Source of the DNA: Campylobacter sputorum
Lineage (GTDB): Bacteria > Campylobacterota > Campylobacteria > Campylobacterales > Campylobacteraceae
NCBI RefSeq assembly: GCF_002220775.1
Contig: NZ_CP019685.1
Span: 372,001 to 436,000, forward strand
DNA: 64,000 nt
Direction: 5' to 3'
Position numbers and translations under genes: made by a program. Positions 1-10,000 of this stretch are shown piece after piece. The notes under the pieces are model-generated. The model was not told the origin of the DNA, made no database searches, and saw only the letters and a list, made by a program, of their open reading frames with translations. Position 1 is the first letter of the stretch. Each line of letters starts with the position of its first letter.

Positions 1-32
1 TTACTATAGCCGAAAGAAAAAGGGGGTAGCTT

Positions 33-1052
33 ATGAAAGAGTTAAAGATATTAATTATAGTTTTATTTATGGTATTAGTTACATATTGGGGAGTTGAGCC
101 TTTGGCACACTCTGTTATGAATCCGCACACATCTTCTGTAAGTTATGATTTTTCATCTTCAGATAAAGAATTTGTCAATAAAAAAGTAGATTTAGCAAAT
201 GTGAATATTAAAAAAGCTGACAATGATGAAGTTAACCTAAATTTAGCAAATAAAGAGCTTGCAAAAGCTACAAATTTAAAAACAAGATATGATGAACTTT
301 GGGGTAAAGTTGATAACATTGACTTTTCAAAAGGAAATATTGCATCAGGAGAGCAAATATTTGCTATGGCATGTGCGAGTTGCCACTCTTTAAAAGTAAA
401 AGGTTTGCCTAATCCTATGGGTGATGATAAAACAGCAAGTGAAGCTATAGGAGTGGTTCCGCCAGATCTTAGTTTGGCTGGTTATTTGTATGATGATAAA
501 TTTTTAGCCGCCCTTATACTTGAACCAACTTTAGCTTTAAAAGTATCTCATGTATTTAACGATGAAAAACCTTTTCCTATGACTCAATTTTTTGGTCTTG
601 GTGGAGATATAAATCAAGAAGTTGCAGATATAATAGTTTATTTAAATTCAGTTGCTCCAAAAGAAGTTAGCAATAAAGAAGTTTTTGATAATGCTTGCCA
701 AAGATGTCATGATATGAAATATGACAATATGTATGTTTTAGGAGATAGATTGAGTCTTAAAAACTATATGGGATCAAATCCGCCAGATCTTTCTATGATG
801 ATTCGCTCAAAAGGTGAAACTTATTTACATAAATTTATAAATGATCCTCAAAAAATGCTTCCAGGCACTGCAATGCCTAGAGTTGGGCTTAATGAAAAAG
901 CAGAAACACAAGTTGTAGAATACATACAAAAAGTTGGGGATTCTAAAAAAGATGAAAGAGAATCTGTTTCTATAAAAATCATGATTTATTTTGCTATAAT
1001 TTCTGTTTTTGCTATACTTTGGAAAAGAAAAATTTGGAAAGATTTGCATTGA
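33..1052 (+). CDS. petC: Di-heme cytochrome c subunit of the ubiquinol:cytochrome c reductase (bc1) complex
   Basis: Membrane-anchored di-heme cytochrome c that passes electrons from the quinol-oxidising bc1 complex to downstream carriers on the periplasmic side. Two CXXCH heme c sites are visible: CASCH at residues 114-118 and CQRCH at 222-226. Methionines in PFPM and PGTAMP contexts are candidate axial ligands. A hydrophobic N-terminal segment (about residues 5-22) and a C-terminal one (about 313-331, followed by basic residues) suggest anchoring at both ends. The epsilonproteobacterial bc1 complex is known to carry a di-heme c subunit in place of mono-heme c1. The gene is preceded by a GGGGG-containing ribosome site, and petA/petB would be expected just left of the window. 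A stem-loop follows the stop codon. Confidence 0.9.
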   Translation: MKELKILIIVLFMVLVTYWGVEPLAHSVMNPHTSSVSYDFSSSDKEFVNKKVDLANVNIKKADNDEVNLNLANKELAKATNLKTRYDELWGKVDNIDFSKGNIASGEQIFAMACASCHSLKVKGLPNPMGDDKTASEAIGVVPPDLSLAGYLYDDKFLAALILEPTLALKVSHVFNDEKPFPMTQFFGLGGDINQEVADIIVYLNSVAPKEVSNKEVFDNACQRCHDMKYDNMYVLGDRLSLKNYMGSNPPDLSMMIRSKGETYLHKFINDPQKMLPGTAMPRVGLNEKAETQVVEYIQKVGDSKKDERESVSIKIMIYFAIISVFAILWKRKIWKDLH

Positions 1053-1053
1053 A

Positions 1054-1080
1054 ATTTATCCCCAAAATAAGGGGATAAAT
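1054..1080 (+). terminator. Stem-loop after petC
   Basis: A perfect 10-bp inverted repeat (1054-1063 with 1071-1080, 7-nt loop) starts directly after the petC stop codon. The run that follows is only ATTTCTT, so termination may be partial. It separates petC from the lipid-modifying gene 30 bases downstream. Confidence 0.6.
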
Positions 1081-1109
1081 ATTTCTTAGATAGAAATGTA
1101 AAGGGAATT

Positions 1110-4100
1110 ATGGATTCTATTTTTTCAAAAAAGGGTTTTATACCTTATCTTGTTGTTATGTTTATAAATGCTGGAGTGGATTTAGGTCATAAGATAACAA
1201 TACAAAATATTATTTTAAAATACTATGATGGCGATACTTTGTTATACCTAAGCCTATTAGTAAATGCTATGATTTTGTTTCCTTTTATATTTTTATTTTC
1301 ACCATCTGGCTTTTTAAACGATAAATTTTCCAAAACGATTGTTACTAGAGTTTGTGCTATTATCGGGGTACTATTTACATTTTGTATATTAATAAGTTAT
1401 ATTTTTGGATGGTTTTATATTGCTTTTATATTTACGCTATTTTTAGCTATGCAAAGTGCAATTTATTCTCCTGCTAAATATGGTCTAATAAAAAATTTAC
1501 TAGGATCTCAAAATTTAGGTAGTGGAAATGGCGTTGTACAAGCTGTTACTATAGTATCTATACTCTTAAATTCATTTATGTTTTCTATATTTTTTGAAAT
1601 GTTATATAGTGGCACAAGTCCTAGTGAAATTATGAGTTCTGTATGGTTTATAGGTGTTATTTTATTTGTATTATCAATTATAGAAGCATATTTTACATTT
1701 AAAATACCATATTTTAAAGCAGTTTCTATTGAAGAGAATTTTGAAATTAAGAAATATCTTAATTTAACATATTTAAATCACAATTTGAAATTTATAAAAT
1801 CTAATAAATCTATATTTCTTTGCATACTTGGATTATCCGTATTTTGGGCTATTTCACAAATAATAGTTGCGACTTTTCCTGCACACTATAAAGCTATGAC
1901 AATGGATTCAAATGTAGTAATAATACAAGTAATACTTTCAGTAAGTGCAATAGGAATAATCATAGGCTCAGCAATAGCAGCAAGTTATTCTAAAAAACAT
2001 ATAGAGCTTGGCATTGTTCCATTTGGCGCACTAGGTATTTCTATGGCTCTTTTTTTATTATCGGGAAGTAAAGATATTTTTTTATTTGCATTATCATCAC
2101 TAATTTTTGGTATAAGCGGAGGTGTTTTTATTGTTCCTTTAAATGCGGCTATTCAGTATTTCGCAAAAGAAGAGCAAATGGGGAAAATTTTATCTGGCAA
2201 TAACTTTTTACAAAATATAACTATGGTTTTTGCAATAATATTTTCAATGTTTTTTGTTAAATTCGGACTTACTACTATTGGCTTATATCTGATTTGTGCT
2301 ATGGCTACACTTTTTACAGCAATTTATTGTGTAAAAGAGTTGCCACATCTTTTTAGTAGAATACTGCTTTTACCTATACTAAAGCAAACTTATAAAGTAA
2401 ATGTTAATGGACTTGATAATTTGCCATTAAGGGGTGGCGTTCTTCTTCTTGGTAATCACATTAGTTGGATCGATTGGCTTGTTTTGCAAATTGCTACACC
2501 AAGACCTATTAAATTTGTAATGTTTAAAAGTTTTTATAATCACTGGTATATAAAATGGTTTTTTAATTTATTTAAGGTTATTCCAATAGGAAATGGCATA
2601 AATAAAAGTGCCATAGAAGCTATAACTAAAAGGCTTAATAATGGCGAAGTAGTAGCTCTTTTTCCAGAAGGTAGGATATCATATAATGGTCATTTGGGTG
2701 AATTCCAGCAAGGTTTTGAGCTTGCTGCTAAAAATGCAAATTGTGTTATTATTCCATTTTTTATAAGAGGACTTTGGGGTTCAACTTTTTCAAGAGCTAG
2801 CAAAGGATACAAAGAGTTAGCAAATATTGATGGAAATAAGCAAATAAGTGTAACTTTTGGAAAGCAAATGAGCAATACTTCAACTGCTAGTGCCGTTAAA
2901 AAAGTTGTAAACGAGCTTTCTTTTTATAGTTGGGGTGAGTATGTAAATAGCTTGGATCCAGTGCATTTTAACTGGATAAATGTTGCAAAATCTCATCTTT
3001 TTAGAAGAGCTATTGTTGATTCTACAGGTCTAAAACTAAATAATCTTAAATTTATAACACTTGTTTTGGTGTTATTTTCTAAATTTAAAAACTCATTTGA
3101 GAATGAAAAACATATAGGCGTTATACTGCCGAGTTCCGTTTTTGGAAGTGCTATAAACTTACTTCTTTTAATAAAAGGAAAAGTTATTATAAATTTAAAC
3201 TATACGGTTAGTGAAGAAATGATGATAAAATGCGTCCAAAAAGCTGACATAAAAAGCATTATAACTTCTAGAAAATTTGTTGAGAAATTAGCAGATCGTG
3301 GTTTTAATCTGCAAAATAGCATTGGAGATAAACTAATATATCTTGAGGATATTGCAAAAAGTATAGAGAAAAAAGATAAAATTTTGGCGTTTTTAAAGGC
3401 GTTTTTTATGCCAGCATGGCTTATAAAACTTACACATTTTGAGCCAGTTGATATAGGGGAGACTGCCACAATTGTTTTTAGTAGCGGAAGTGAAGGTGAA
3501 CCAAAGGGTATAAAAATAACACATAGAAATTTAATGGCAAATATTAAGCAGATTGCTGGTGTTTTAAATAAACAAAAAAGTGATGTTATAATGGCTACTT
3601 TACCGCTTTTTCACTCCTTTGGCATAACAGTTACTACATTTTTACCATTAACAGAAGGCATAATGAGTGTACATATTCCAGATCCAACAGATAGCTCAAC
3701 TATAGGCAATATGGCTGCAAAGTATAACGCAACTATACTTCTTGGAACTTCAACATTTTTTAGACTTTATAATAAAAGCAAAAAGATAAATTCTTTAATG
3801 TTTGCCAATCTTAGGATAGTGGTAGCAGGAGCTGAAAAGCTAAAAGAAGATATTAAAAAAGAATTTAAGATGAAATTTGGTCATGAAATTTATGAGGGTT
3901 ATGGAACTACAGAAACTACACCTGTAGTTAGTTGCAATATGCCAAACTCATTAGATCCTGACTTTTTTACCGAACTTGTCTTTAATAAGCCTAGAACTGT
4001 TGGTTTGCCACTTCCAGGAACTGTTATAAAGATAGTTGATCCAAAAACATTAGAAGAATTAGACATAGGCGAAGAAGGGTTAATTCTTATAGGTGGTCAT

Positions 4101-4556
4101 CAAGTAATGGAGGGCTATTATGATGATATGGCAAAGACATCAGATGTTATTGTAAAGATAGATGGGATTAGATACTATAAAAGTGGCGATATAGGCTTAC
4201 TTGATAAAGATGGTTTTTTAAAAATTACAGATAGAGTTTCAAGATTTGCTAAAATTGGTGGTGAGATGATAAGTTTGGCAAGCGTCGAAGAAAAAGTATC
4301 AAATGCCCTAGGAGAGGATATAGAGATTATTTGCGTTAGTGTAGAAGACGAGAAAAAGGGTGAAAAGATAGTTCTTTTATACAAAGGAGAAATTTTGCCA
4401 AATGAAGTAAGTTTAAAACTTAGGGCTTCACATGTGCCACCATTAATGCTTCCATCTTCTATATATAATCTTGAAGAGATGCCGCTTCTTGGAAGTGGAA
4501 AAGTGGATTTAAAAGCCGCTAAAAACCTAGCAAGAGCGCTAGAATCCAAAGAGTAA
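1110..4556 (+). CDS. aas: MFS transporter / PlsC acyltransferase / acyl-ACP synthetase fusion (LplT-Aas type)
   Basis: A single 1148-residue protein that appears to combine lysophospholipid flipping, re-acylation and fatty-acid activation. Residues about 1-410 are a multi-spanning major-facilitator domain. Residues about 430-610 are a PlsC-type acyltransferase with the HX4D motif at H450/D455 and FPEGR at 518-522. Residues about 640-1148 are an AMP-forming acyl ligase with the P-loop SSGSEGEPKG starting at residue 791 and a YGTTET motif near 930. In E. coli the same activities sit on two proteins, LplT and Aas. The expected role is recycling lysophosphatidylethanolamine at the inner membrane. 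The start follows AAAGGGAATT. The domains are clear; the exact substrates are inferred. Confidence 0.9.
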   Translation: MDSIFSKKGFIPYLVVMFINAGVDLGHKITIQNIILKYYDGDTLLYLSLLVNAMILFPFIFLFSPSGFLNDKFSKTIVTRVCAIIGVLFTFCILISYIFGWFYIAFIFTLFLAMQSAIYSPAKYGLIKNLLGSQNLGSGNGVVQAVTIVSILLNSFMFSIFFEMLYSGTSPSEIMSSVWFIGVILFVLSIIEAYFTFKIPYFKAVSIEENFEIKKYLNLTYLNHNLKFIKSNKSIFLCILGLSVFWAISQIIVATFPAHYKAMTMDSNVVIIQVILSVSAIGIIIGSAIAASYSKKHIELGIVPFGALGISMALFLLSGSKDIFLFALSSLIFGISGGVFIVPLNAAIQYFAKEEQMGKILSGNNFLQNITMVFAIIFSMFFVKFGLTTIGLYLICAMATLFTAIYCVKELPHLFSRILLLPILKQTYKVNVNGLDNLPLRGGVLLLGNHISWIDWLVLQIATPRPIKFVMFKSFYNHWYIKWFFNLFKVIPIGNGINKSAIEAITKRLNNGEVVALFPEGRISYNGHLGEFQQGFELAAKNANCVIIPFFIRGLWGSTFSRASKGYKELANIDGNKQISVTFGKQMSNTSTASAVKKVVNELSFYSWGEYVNSLDPVHFNWINVAKSHLFRRAIVDSTGLKLNNLKFITLVLVLFSKFKNSFENEKHIGVILPSSVFGSAINLLLLIKGKVIINLNYTVSEEMMIKCVQKADIKSIITSRKFVEKLADRGFNLQNSIGDKLIYLEDIAKSIEKKDKILAFLKAFFMPAWLIKLTHFEPVDIGETATIVFSSGSEGEPKGIKITHRNLMANIKQIAGVLNKQKSDVIMATLPLFHSFGITVTTFLPLTEGIMSVHIPDPTDSSTIGNMAAKYNATILLGTSTFFRLYNKSKKINSLMFANLRIVVAGAEKLKEDIKKEFKMKFGHEIYEGYGTTETTPVVSCNMPNSLDPDFFTELVFNKPRTVGLPLPGTVIKIVDPKTLEELDIGEEGLILIGGHQVMEGYYDDMAKTSDVIVKIDGIRYYKSGDIGLLDKDGFLKITDRVSRFAKIGGEMISLASVEEKVSNALGEDIEIICVSVEDEKKGEKIVLLYKGEILPNEVSLKLRASHVPPLMLPSSIYNLEEMPLLGSGKVDLKAAKNLARALESKE

Positions 4557-4576
4557 AAGATTTATTTTACTCTTTG
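4547..4576. terminator. Bidirectional terminator built from two convergent gene ends
   Basis: A perfect 12-bp inverted repeat (4547-4558 with 4565-4576, 6-nt loop) contains the stop codons of both convergent genes, aas (4554-4556) and queC (4567-4569). Both proteins end in Lys-Glu because the stem arms are their last codons. A-runs and T-runs flank the loop in both directions. Confidence 0.7.
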
Positions 4577-5229
4577 TATGGAATTTTATCTTTAAAACCA
4601 GCTTTTTTAAAGCCATTTAGTCTAAGCCTACAACTATCGCACTCGCCACACGCTTTATCTTCACTCTCATAACAGCTCCAAGTTAATTCTAATGGTACAT
4701 TTAAAGATATAGCTTTTTTTACGATATCTGCTTTACTAAGATGAACAAGAGGTGTAATAATCTTTGTTTCTTTTGTGCCTCTTCCTAAATTTATACTACG
4801 CTGCATACTTTTTATAAACTCTTCGCTACAATCAGGATATCCACTACTATCTTCTTCAACAACACCTATAAATATCGCATCACAATTCTCTTTTTGAGCA
4901 AGTGCTGCTGCAATGCTTAAAAAAACTCCATTTCTAAAAGGAACATAGGTTATTGGTATGTCATTACTAATGCCGGTTTTTGGAATTTCTAAATTTGTAT
5001 CAGTTAATGCATTTGCACCGATTTGTGATATAAAACTAACATCTAAAATTTCTCTTTTTTTGATGTTTAAATCATCGCATATTTTGCTAAAACACTCTCT
5101 TTCTTTATTCATAGTTCTTTGATTGTAATCAAAGTGAAGTGCAACTATCTCATAACCCTCATTTTTCGCCATATATGCACAAAGTGTGCTATCCATTCCA
5201 CCACTTATTATACAAAGTGCTTTTTTCAT
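4567..5229 (-). CDS. queC: 7-cyano-7-deazaguanine synthase
   Basis: QueC converts 7-carboxy-7-deazaguanine to preQ0 with ATP and ammonia, in queuosine tRNA biosynthesis in the cytoplasm. The N-terminus has the PP-loop motif SGGMDST (residues about 9-15). The C-terminal part has the zinc-binding cysteine set ([15 protein letters not shown]). The 220-residue length matches the family. It converges on aas, sharing a terminator with it, and diverges from ybeY. A second queuosine gene, queH, lies about 5 kb away but is not in the same operon. Confidence 0.95.
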   Translation of the reverse strand: MKKALCIISGGMDSTLCAYMAKNEGYEIVALHFDYNQRTMNKERECFSKICDDLNIKKREILDVSFISQIGANALTDTNLEIPKTGISNDIPITYVPFRNGVFLSIAAALAQKENCDAIFIGVVEEDSSGYPDCSEEFIKSMQRSINLGRGTKETKIITPLVHLSKADIVKKAISLNVPLELTWSCYESEDKACGECDSCRLRLNGFKKAGFKDKIPYKE

Positions 5230-5301
5230 ATTATTCCTATTGTTAAATTTAATAAAAATTATAGCTACATTTGGTAAAATTTGCTTTAAAAGGTGTAGAT
5301 A

Positions 5302-5706
5302 ATGATTATTTGTGATGATAAATATCCCAAAATTTTAGATGAAATTTTAAAATTTTTAAGCAATGATGATGTCGAATTAGTATTTGTTGATTGCGATGAA
5401 ATGCGTAGAATAAACAAAGAAAATAGAAATATAGACAAAACTACAGATGTTTTAAGTTTTCCTTTGGAGTTTGTTTATGGTTCAGTTTTAGGAAGTATAG
5501 TTATAAATTTGGATTTAGTTAGCAAAAAGGCAAATGAGTTAAATCATACAAATGATGATGAAATAGCACTTCTTTTTACGCATGGATTACTTCATATTTT
5601 AGGTTTTGATCACGAAATTGATAGTGGCGAAATGAGACAGCAAGAAGCTAGAATTATAGAGCATTTTAACTTACCGCCAAGTCTTATAGTTCGCACACAA
5701 GGATAG
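5302..5706 (+). CDS. ybeY: Endoribonuclease YbeY (rRNA maturation factor)
   Basis: YbeY is a single-strand-specific metallo-endoribonuclease involved in 16S rRNA 3'-end maturation and ribosome quality control. The signature [11 protein letters not shown], with its three metal-binding histidines, lies at about residues 93-103. At 134 residues it is a normal short family member. It diverges from queC across a 72-base promoter region and is followed after about 30 bases by tRNA-Val. Confidence 0.95.
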   Translation: MIICDDKYPKILDEILKFLSNDDVELVFVDCDEMRRINKENRNIDKTTDVLSFPLEFVYGSVLGSIVINLDLVSKKANELNHTNDDEIALLFTHGLLHILGFDHEIDSGEMRQQEARIIEHFNLPPSLIVRTQG

Positions 5707-5738
5707 TTTAAAAAAGTATATGGTAAAATCCAGATTTT

Positions 5739-5814
5739 GGTCCCGTAGCTCAGTTGGTAGAGCACTACCTTGACATGGTAGTGGTCGATGGTTCGAGTCC
5801 ATTCGGGGCCACCA
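5739..5814 (+). tRNA. tRNA-Val (anticodon GAC)
   Basis: 76 nt. The acceptor arms GGTCCCG and CGGGGCC pair with one G-U wobble. The anticodon loop TTGACAT sits between CTACC and GGTAG, giving anticodon GAC. The T-arm GGTTCGAGTCC is present and the 3' CCA is encoded. A degraded integrase lies just downstream, so this gene's 3' end may have been an integration site. Confidence 0.96.
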
Positions 5815-5945
5815 CCAAACCATTTTTCTAATTACAGCTACTTCTGTTTAATTCTTTTTATTATATAATTACTTCTAAATCATTATGGTAATTTATAGGG
5901 TAATTCTTGTTTTATAAAAGTAATTTTGTTTTTATGGAGTAAAAA

Positions 5946-6222
5946 ATGGCAAAATTAGTGTTGCAAACTTATTTTAGACAAATATCACTCAAAAGTGTGT
6001 GCTCACGGATTTAGAGCCACATTTAAAACCATCTGTTCGTTGCATATAACAGATCTTGTAAAATTTAGTATAAGCAAAAAACAATAGAAAATGCATTAGC
6101 ACATACAGAACCAAACGCCGTAAAATATGCATATGAAAGACAAACTGCAACACTCTAGCAAAATCAAATACTAATTCAATGGGTATGATGACTTATCTAA
6201 TTCTCTCGTTGAATTTGTATAA
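5946..6222 (+). pseudogene. Tyrosine-recombinase (phage/island integrase) C-terminal remnant
   Basis: Three frames together spell the end of a P4-type integrase. Frame one (about 6001-6075) reads AHGFRATFKT, the conserved HxxR box. Frame two (about 6087-6155) reads IENALAHTEPNAVKYAYERQ, matching the LAH box and the nucleophile-tyrosine region. Frame three (about 6185-6222) reads WYDDLSNSLVEFV, typical of the tail. Stops and frameshifts separate the blocks. An ATG with a GGAG site (5946) may be left from the original start, in which case about 300 codons were deleted. Its position next to tRNA-Val fits an old island integrated in that gene. The match is by eye. Confidence 0.75.
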
Positions 6223-6261
6223 AATTAATTTTTACTTTTAAGATCTTAAGAAAAAATATAC

Positions 6262-6311
6262 AAAAACTTATAAAAAACCTATGGGTTTTTACTGGTTTTT
6301 TATAAGTTTTT
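6262..6311. repeat. 18-bp perfect inverted repeat
   Basis: Arms 6262-6279 and 6294-6311 are exact reverse complements around a 14-nt loop that itself contains an ACC/GGT pairing. It could terminate transcription leaving the tRNA-Val/integrase side. It could also be a recombination or replication site left from the lost element. Confidence 0.7.
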
Positions 6312-6319
6312 ATGCCTTT

Positions 6320-6341
6320 TTCAACCATATTTCAACCATAT
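6320..6341. repeat. Two tandem copies of an 11-bp unit
   Basis: The unit TTCAACCATAT occurs twice without a gap (6320-6330 and 6331-6341). It is just downstream of the 18-bp inverted repeat, in the integrase scar. Confidence 0.8.
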
Positions 6342-6698
6342 TAAAAACCGATAATCCCTAAAATACGGCATTTAAACTATACGGTTTTTCGGTTTTTTTA
6401 AATTTTGCGGTGTGTGCATTTATAAAACTTAAAATGCTTTTAAGCACGATATTATCGTTATTTTAAAGGTATAAAAAACTTAAATTCATATTTTCATTTA
6501 AGGTAAAACTTATTTAAGGAATATTTTTCCTTAAAAAATGGCAAAATTTGGCTAAATTCGTTTAAGATTTGAAAAAATTCTCTCGGTTTTTATACATTTT
6601 ATGGCTTTTTATTACAAAGATTGCCTATTTTAGGCTATTTTATCAAATGCTCTCTAAAATTTATCACTTCTATTTTCTTTATCCCCTCATAGTATTTA

Positions 6699-7062
6699 TT
6701 AAAGCTTAGCACAAGGCTTTCTTGGCTGAGAAACTTGAAAAATGCAAGATCTTAGTAGTGAATATCTCCGATACAAACACTATTTTCATCAAGATTTTTC
6801 ATAGTGATATTTTCTCTCATATCTCCTATATTTAGCTTTTTTCTTAAAAAATCATTCCAAATTTTATAATTACTAAGAGAGTTTGCAAATACAGCCTTAT
6901 TAGTCCCGCCATGGTTTTTAGTATCTGAGATACAATCCTTATTTAAGCCATTTATATTTATTGTTATTTTATCTTGATAAATATTTTTTATCAAAACACT
7001 ACTAAATTCTTTTTTATTTTCATCGTTGTATTTTTAAAATTTCCTATTTGTAAACCAAAATT
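6699..7062 (-). pseudogene. Broken MOSC-domain (YiiM-like) gene
   Basis: MOSC proteins are beta-barrel sulfur carriers related to the molybdenum-cofactor sulfurase C-terminus; YiiM handles N-hydroxylated compounds with the molybdenum cofactor. The middle block (6752-6994, TTG or later start) has the family pattern NHGGTNKAV, then GDMRENIT and NLDENSVCIGDI. The N-terminal piece (LQIGNFK, about 7030-7055) is in another frame. The diagnostic tail QVSQPRKPC (about 6712-6738) is in a third frame, after a premature stop. A functional protein cannot be made without two frameshifts. The upstream end touches the end of the DUF748 gene. Confidence 0.75.
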
Positions 7063-7069
7063 CTCTTCT

Positions 7070-10000
7070 TTATTTTTCTTTTCTTACAATTCCCATTTCT
7101 ACGCTTATATATAAATTTTGTTTTATTTTTCCATTAGGATTTATTTTTAAAATTTCTATCCTGTCTTTAGGAATTCCTGCTTTTATAAGAGCATTTTTGA
7201 TATTTTGTGCTCTATTTATCGCAACTTCATCAAAGTATTTTTGCTTTATATTATATGTTGTAATTATAGCTTTTGTTGTCTCTTGCAAAGAAGGAAAATT
7301 TTTATTTGGCAAGAAGCGAATTCTAAGCTTTTCAATGGCATCTTTGTATGATAATCCGTCTTTCATCATGTATCTTGATATATCGGATTCAAATTTATTT
7401 TTTTGAAATTCATTTTCGTCTAATTTTTTATTATAAGCTGGAGTTATAGTTATATTTATGCTATCTTTTTGTTCTATTATTTTAGCAAAATTTGGAATTT
7501 TTGCCTTTTCTGAGCTTATTAGATTATCATTTCCTGGTTTAAAATCAATCGTATCCATCTGCTCACCTTTTATACCAAGGGTAGATGTTAAAAATTTAAA
7601 AGGACTTGTGATTATATCTGTAAAAAGTTGCATTACCGCTTGTAAAACAATGCCACCATAGCTAAATTTTGGATTTGATAAATCGCCAGTTATAGGCAGA
7701 TTTATTGTTATTTGATTATTTGAATCTTTTAGTATGGATATTGCTAGTTTGAGTGGTAAATTTACAGCTTGATCACTTTGAACTTTCTTTCCAAGTTCTA
7801 GTGCGTCGATGTTTATGGTATTTTCAGAAAGCATTACAGAATTATTTATATCATAGACCAAACTTAGATTAAGTCTTCCGCTATCTATCTCATATCCAGC
7901 AAATTCGCTACTATATGGAGTAATATCTGGTAAATTAATATCTTTAAAAGTCATATTTATTTTGGTGTAATCTTTTGGATCAAATGGTTTTGTTTGTATT
8001 TCTATGGAGCTATAGCCACTTGCACCAACGGTTCCTTCTAGGTTGATATGGCTGATTTTATCATTTCTTATAGATGAAGCTGTGCTTTGTAAATTTGAAA
8101 TTTTGGTGACAAAAGGCGTAAATAAGGAATAATCACTAAAATCAAGTGTGCCATTTTCTAACTTTATTTTATTTATAAATATTGCAAATTTACTATCGTT
8201 TTGATCTTCTTTTTTGTCTTGTTTATCATTTTTTGATTTATCTTTTTTGATAATCTTTGATAAATTTACCTGTTTATTTTTATCTATATAAACATTTAAA
8301 TACGGATCTTGTAGAGTTATGTCGTCTAAATTTAGTAAGTTTGTATCATATTGTATATTTTTTATATAAAATTGTTTTATATAAAAAATATCAAAATCTT
8401 CTTGATTTAACAAAGAAATATCTTTTAACTCAAGATTTCCTTGTATTTTTGGTGTTTTATCAAATTTAAACCTACCTTTAAAACTCATCTTTGCATCTTG
8501 AAGTTTTGCATCTATAAATTCTTTTGCATAAGGCATATAATATGACAAATTTCTATGCGATAAGTCTATATTTAAATTTGTTTTAAACGGATTTATGGAT
8601 ACTTCACCCGATGTTTTTAAAGAGATATCTTTTGAATTAGAGCTTAAAGAAATACCGAAAGGTTTTGCATAATTTGAAGTAAAATTTTTTATTTTTATAT
8701 CTATATCATTAAATTTATGAGTGACATTAAAATCATCCATAATGTTATTTATATCTGCTTTAGCGTTATTTATATTTATCTGGTTTATAGCGTAAGAAAA
8801 AGCCTTTTTAGTGCTATTTTGCTGCTTTTTATTGTTTTTAGAAGTCTTATTTGTAGATTGTATAGATGGTAAATTTTCTATTACGCTTATTTTTCTGTTT
8901 TTATTTATATTAGTTTTAAAATCAAAAGCATCTAAATTTATAGTATTTATTTTTAAATTTAAATCATTTAGATCAAAAACTATATCTTTTAAATTTAGTT
9001 TTTCAAATGAAGAAAATTTAGAATTTTTGCTATAAGCAGTAGTTTTAGAAAGTTCGTAATTATCAGCATTTATGTTTGATGATTGGTTATTAAATGTGTA
9101 AGTAAAATTGCTAAGATTTGATGATTGATTGTTAAAAAGTTTTTCTTTGTTTATAAAAAACGAAAAATCAGATGTATTTAATTTATCATTTTTAAATGTG
9201 ATATTTTTATCTTTTAGGGTGAAATTTGCATTTGTTAGTGTGGCGTCATTTAAAATAGCTTTGATTTTATCTATGTTAAGTTGTGAGTTTTTGATGTTAA
9301 GTTTTGCCAAATTTGTATCTATGGATAAATTTCCATCCATATTTTGCAACATAAAAGAGATATTTGAGGCATTTATATCATCGTTAGATATAGCTAAATT
9401 GTTGCTAAGAGATATATTTTTGCTAATTATATTTGATGAATTAATGTCTAAAATTGTATTTTTATCTTTTAGAGTGATATTTAAATTATTTTGTATTAAA
9501 TTTAGTGCATTTATATGTCCGATTTTGCTATGATTTAAATTTAATAAATTTAAATTTTCAAAATTTATCATAGTTGATACATCGTATGGTTTTATGTTAG
9601 AAACTATGTTGATATTTGGTATATTTAGCTCCCCAAGAGATATAGAGTCGTTTTTATCTAAAACCAAAATGTTATTTAATGTTAAATTTGAGTTATCTAT
9701 CAAGAAATACATTTTATCTTTATCGAAAATAATGTTGTAGTTTATCTGTGTGCTTAACTTCCCGCTTTTTAGTTTTAATGGCATATTTTCTAAGAAAGAT
9801 AACCAAACTGGATTAAGCTCAAGATCTTGAACTTTTATATTTCCATGAAATGTAAGCGGTTTTATCTTTATGCCACTATCTATGGATATATTTTTTGCTA
9901 AATTTGATATGGAATCAAGCATGTGATGACCTATGTTTTCATCTGCCATATTAATATTTGAAATTTTATAGTTTATGTCATCTAAATTGATATTAAAAGG

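Larger units (their letters stand above)
6223..6698. other. AT-rich non-coding scar DNA
   Basis: No open frame or recognisable gene tail was found here on either strand. It holds an 18-bp perfect inverted repeat (6262-6311), an 11-bp tandem repeat (6320-6341) and a run of AAAAACCG/CGGTTTTT-type short inverted motifs (about 6343-6396). It lies between two decayed genes and is probably debris of the same lost element. Confidence 0.5.

Noticed and set aside
4175-4549. A 124-codon minus-strand frame at the end of aas
   Set aside because: Opposite-strand shadow of the ligase domain; the real minus-strand gene queC begins further right.
5815-7066. Duplicate of the tRNA-Val 3' end as an att site
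   Set aside because: I looked for the T-arm and acceptor sequence downstream and did not find a copy of useful length.
9129-9533. A 134-codon plus-strand frame inside the DUF748 gene
   Set aside because: Antisense shadow of a low-complexity coding region. It is rich in Phe/Ser/Leu and has no ribosome site, promoter or homology.
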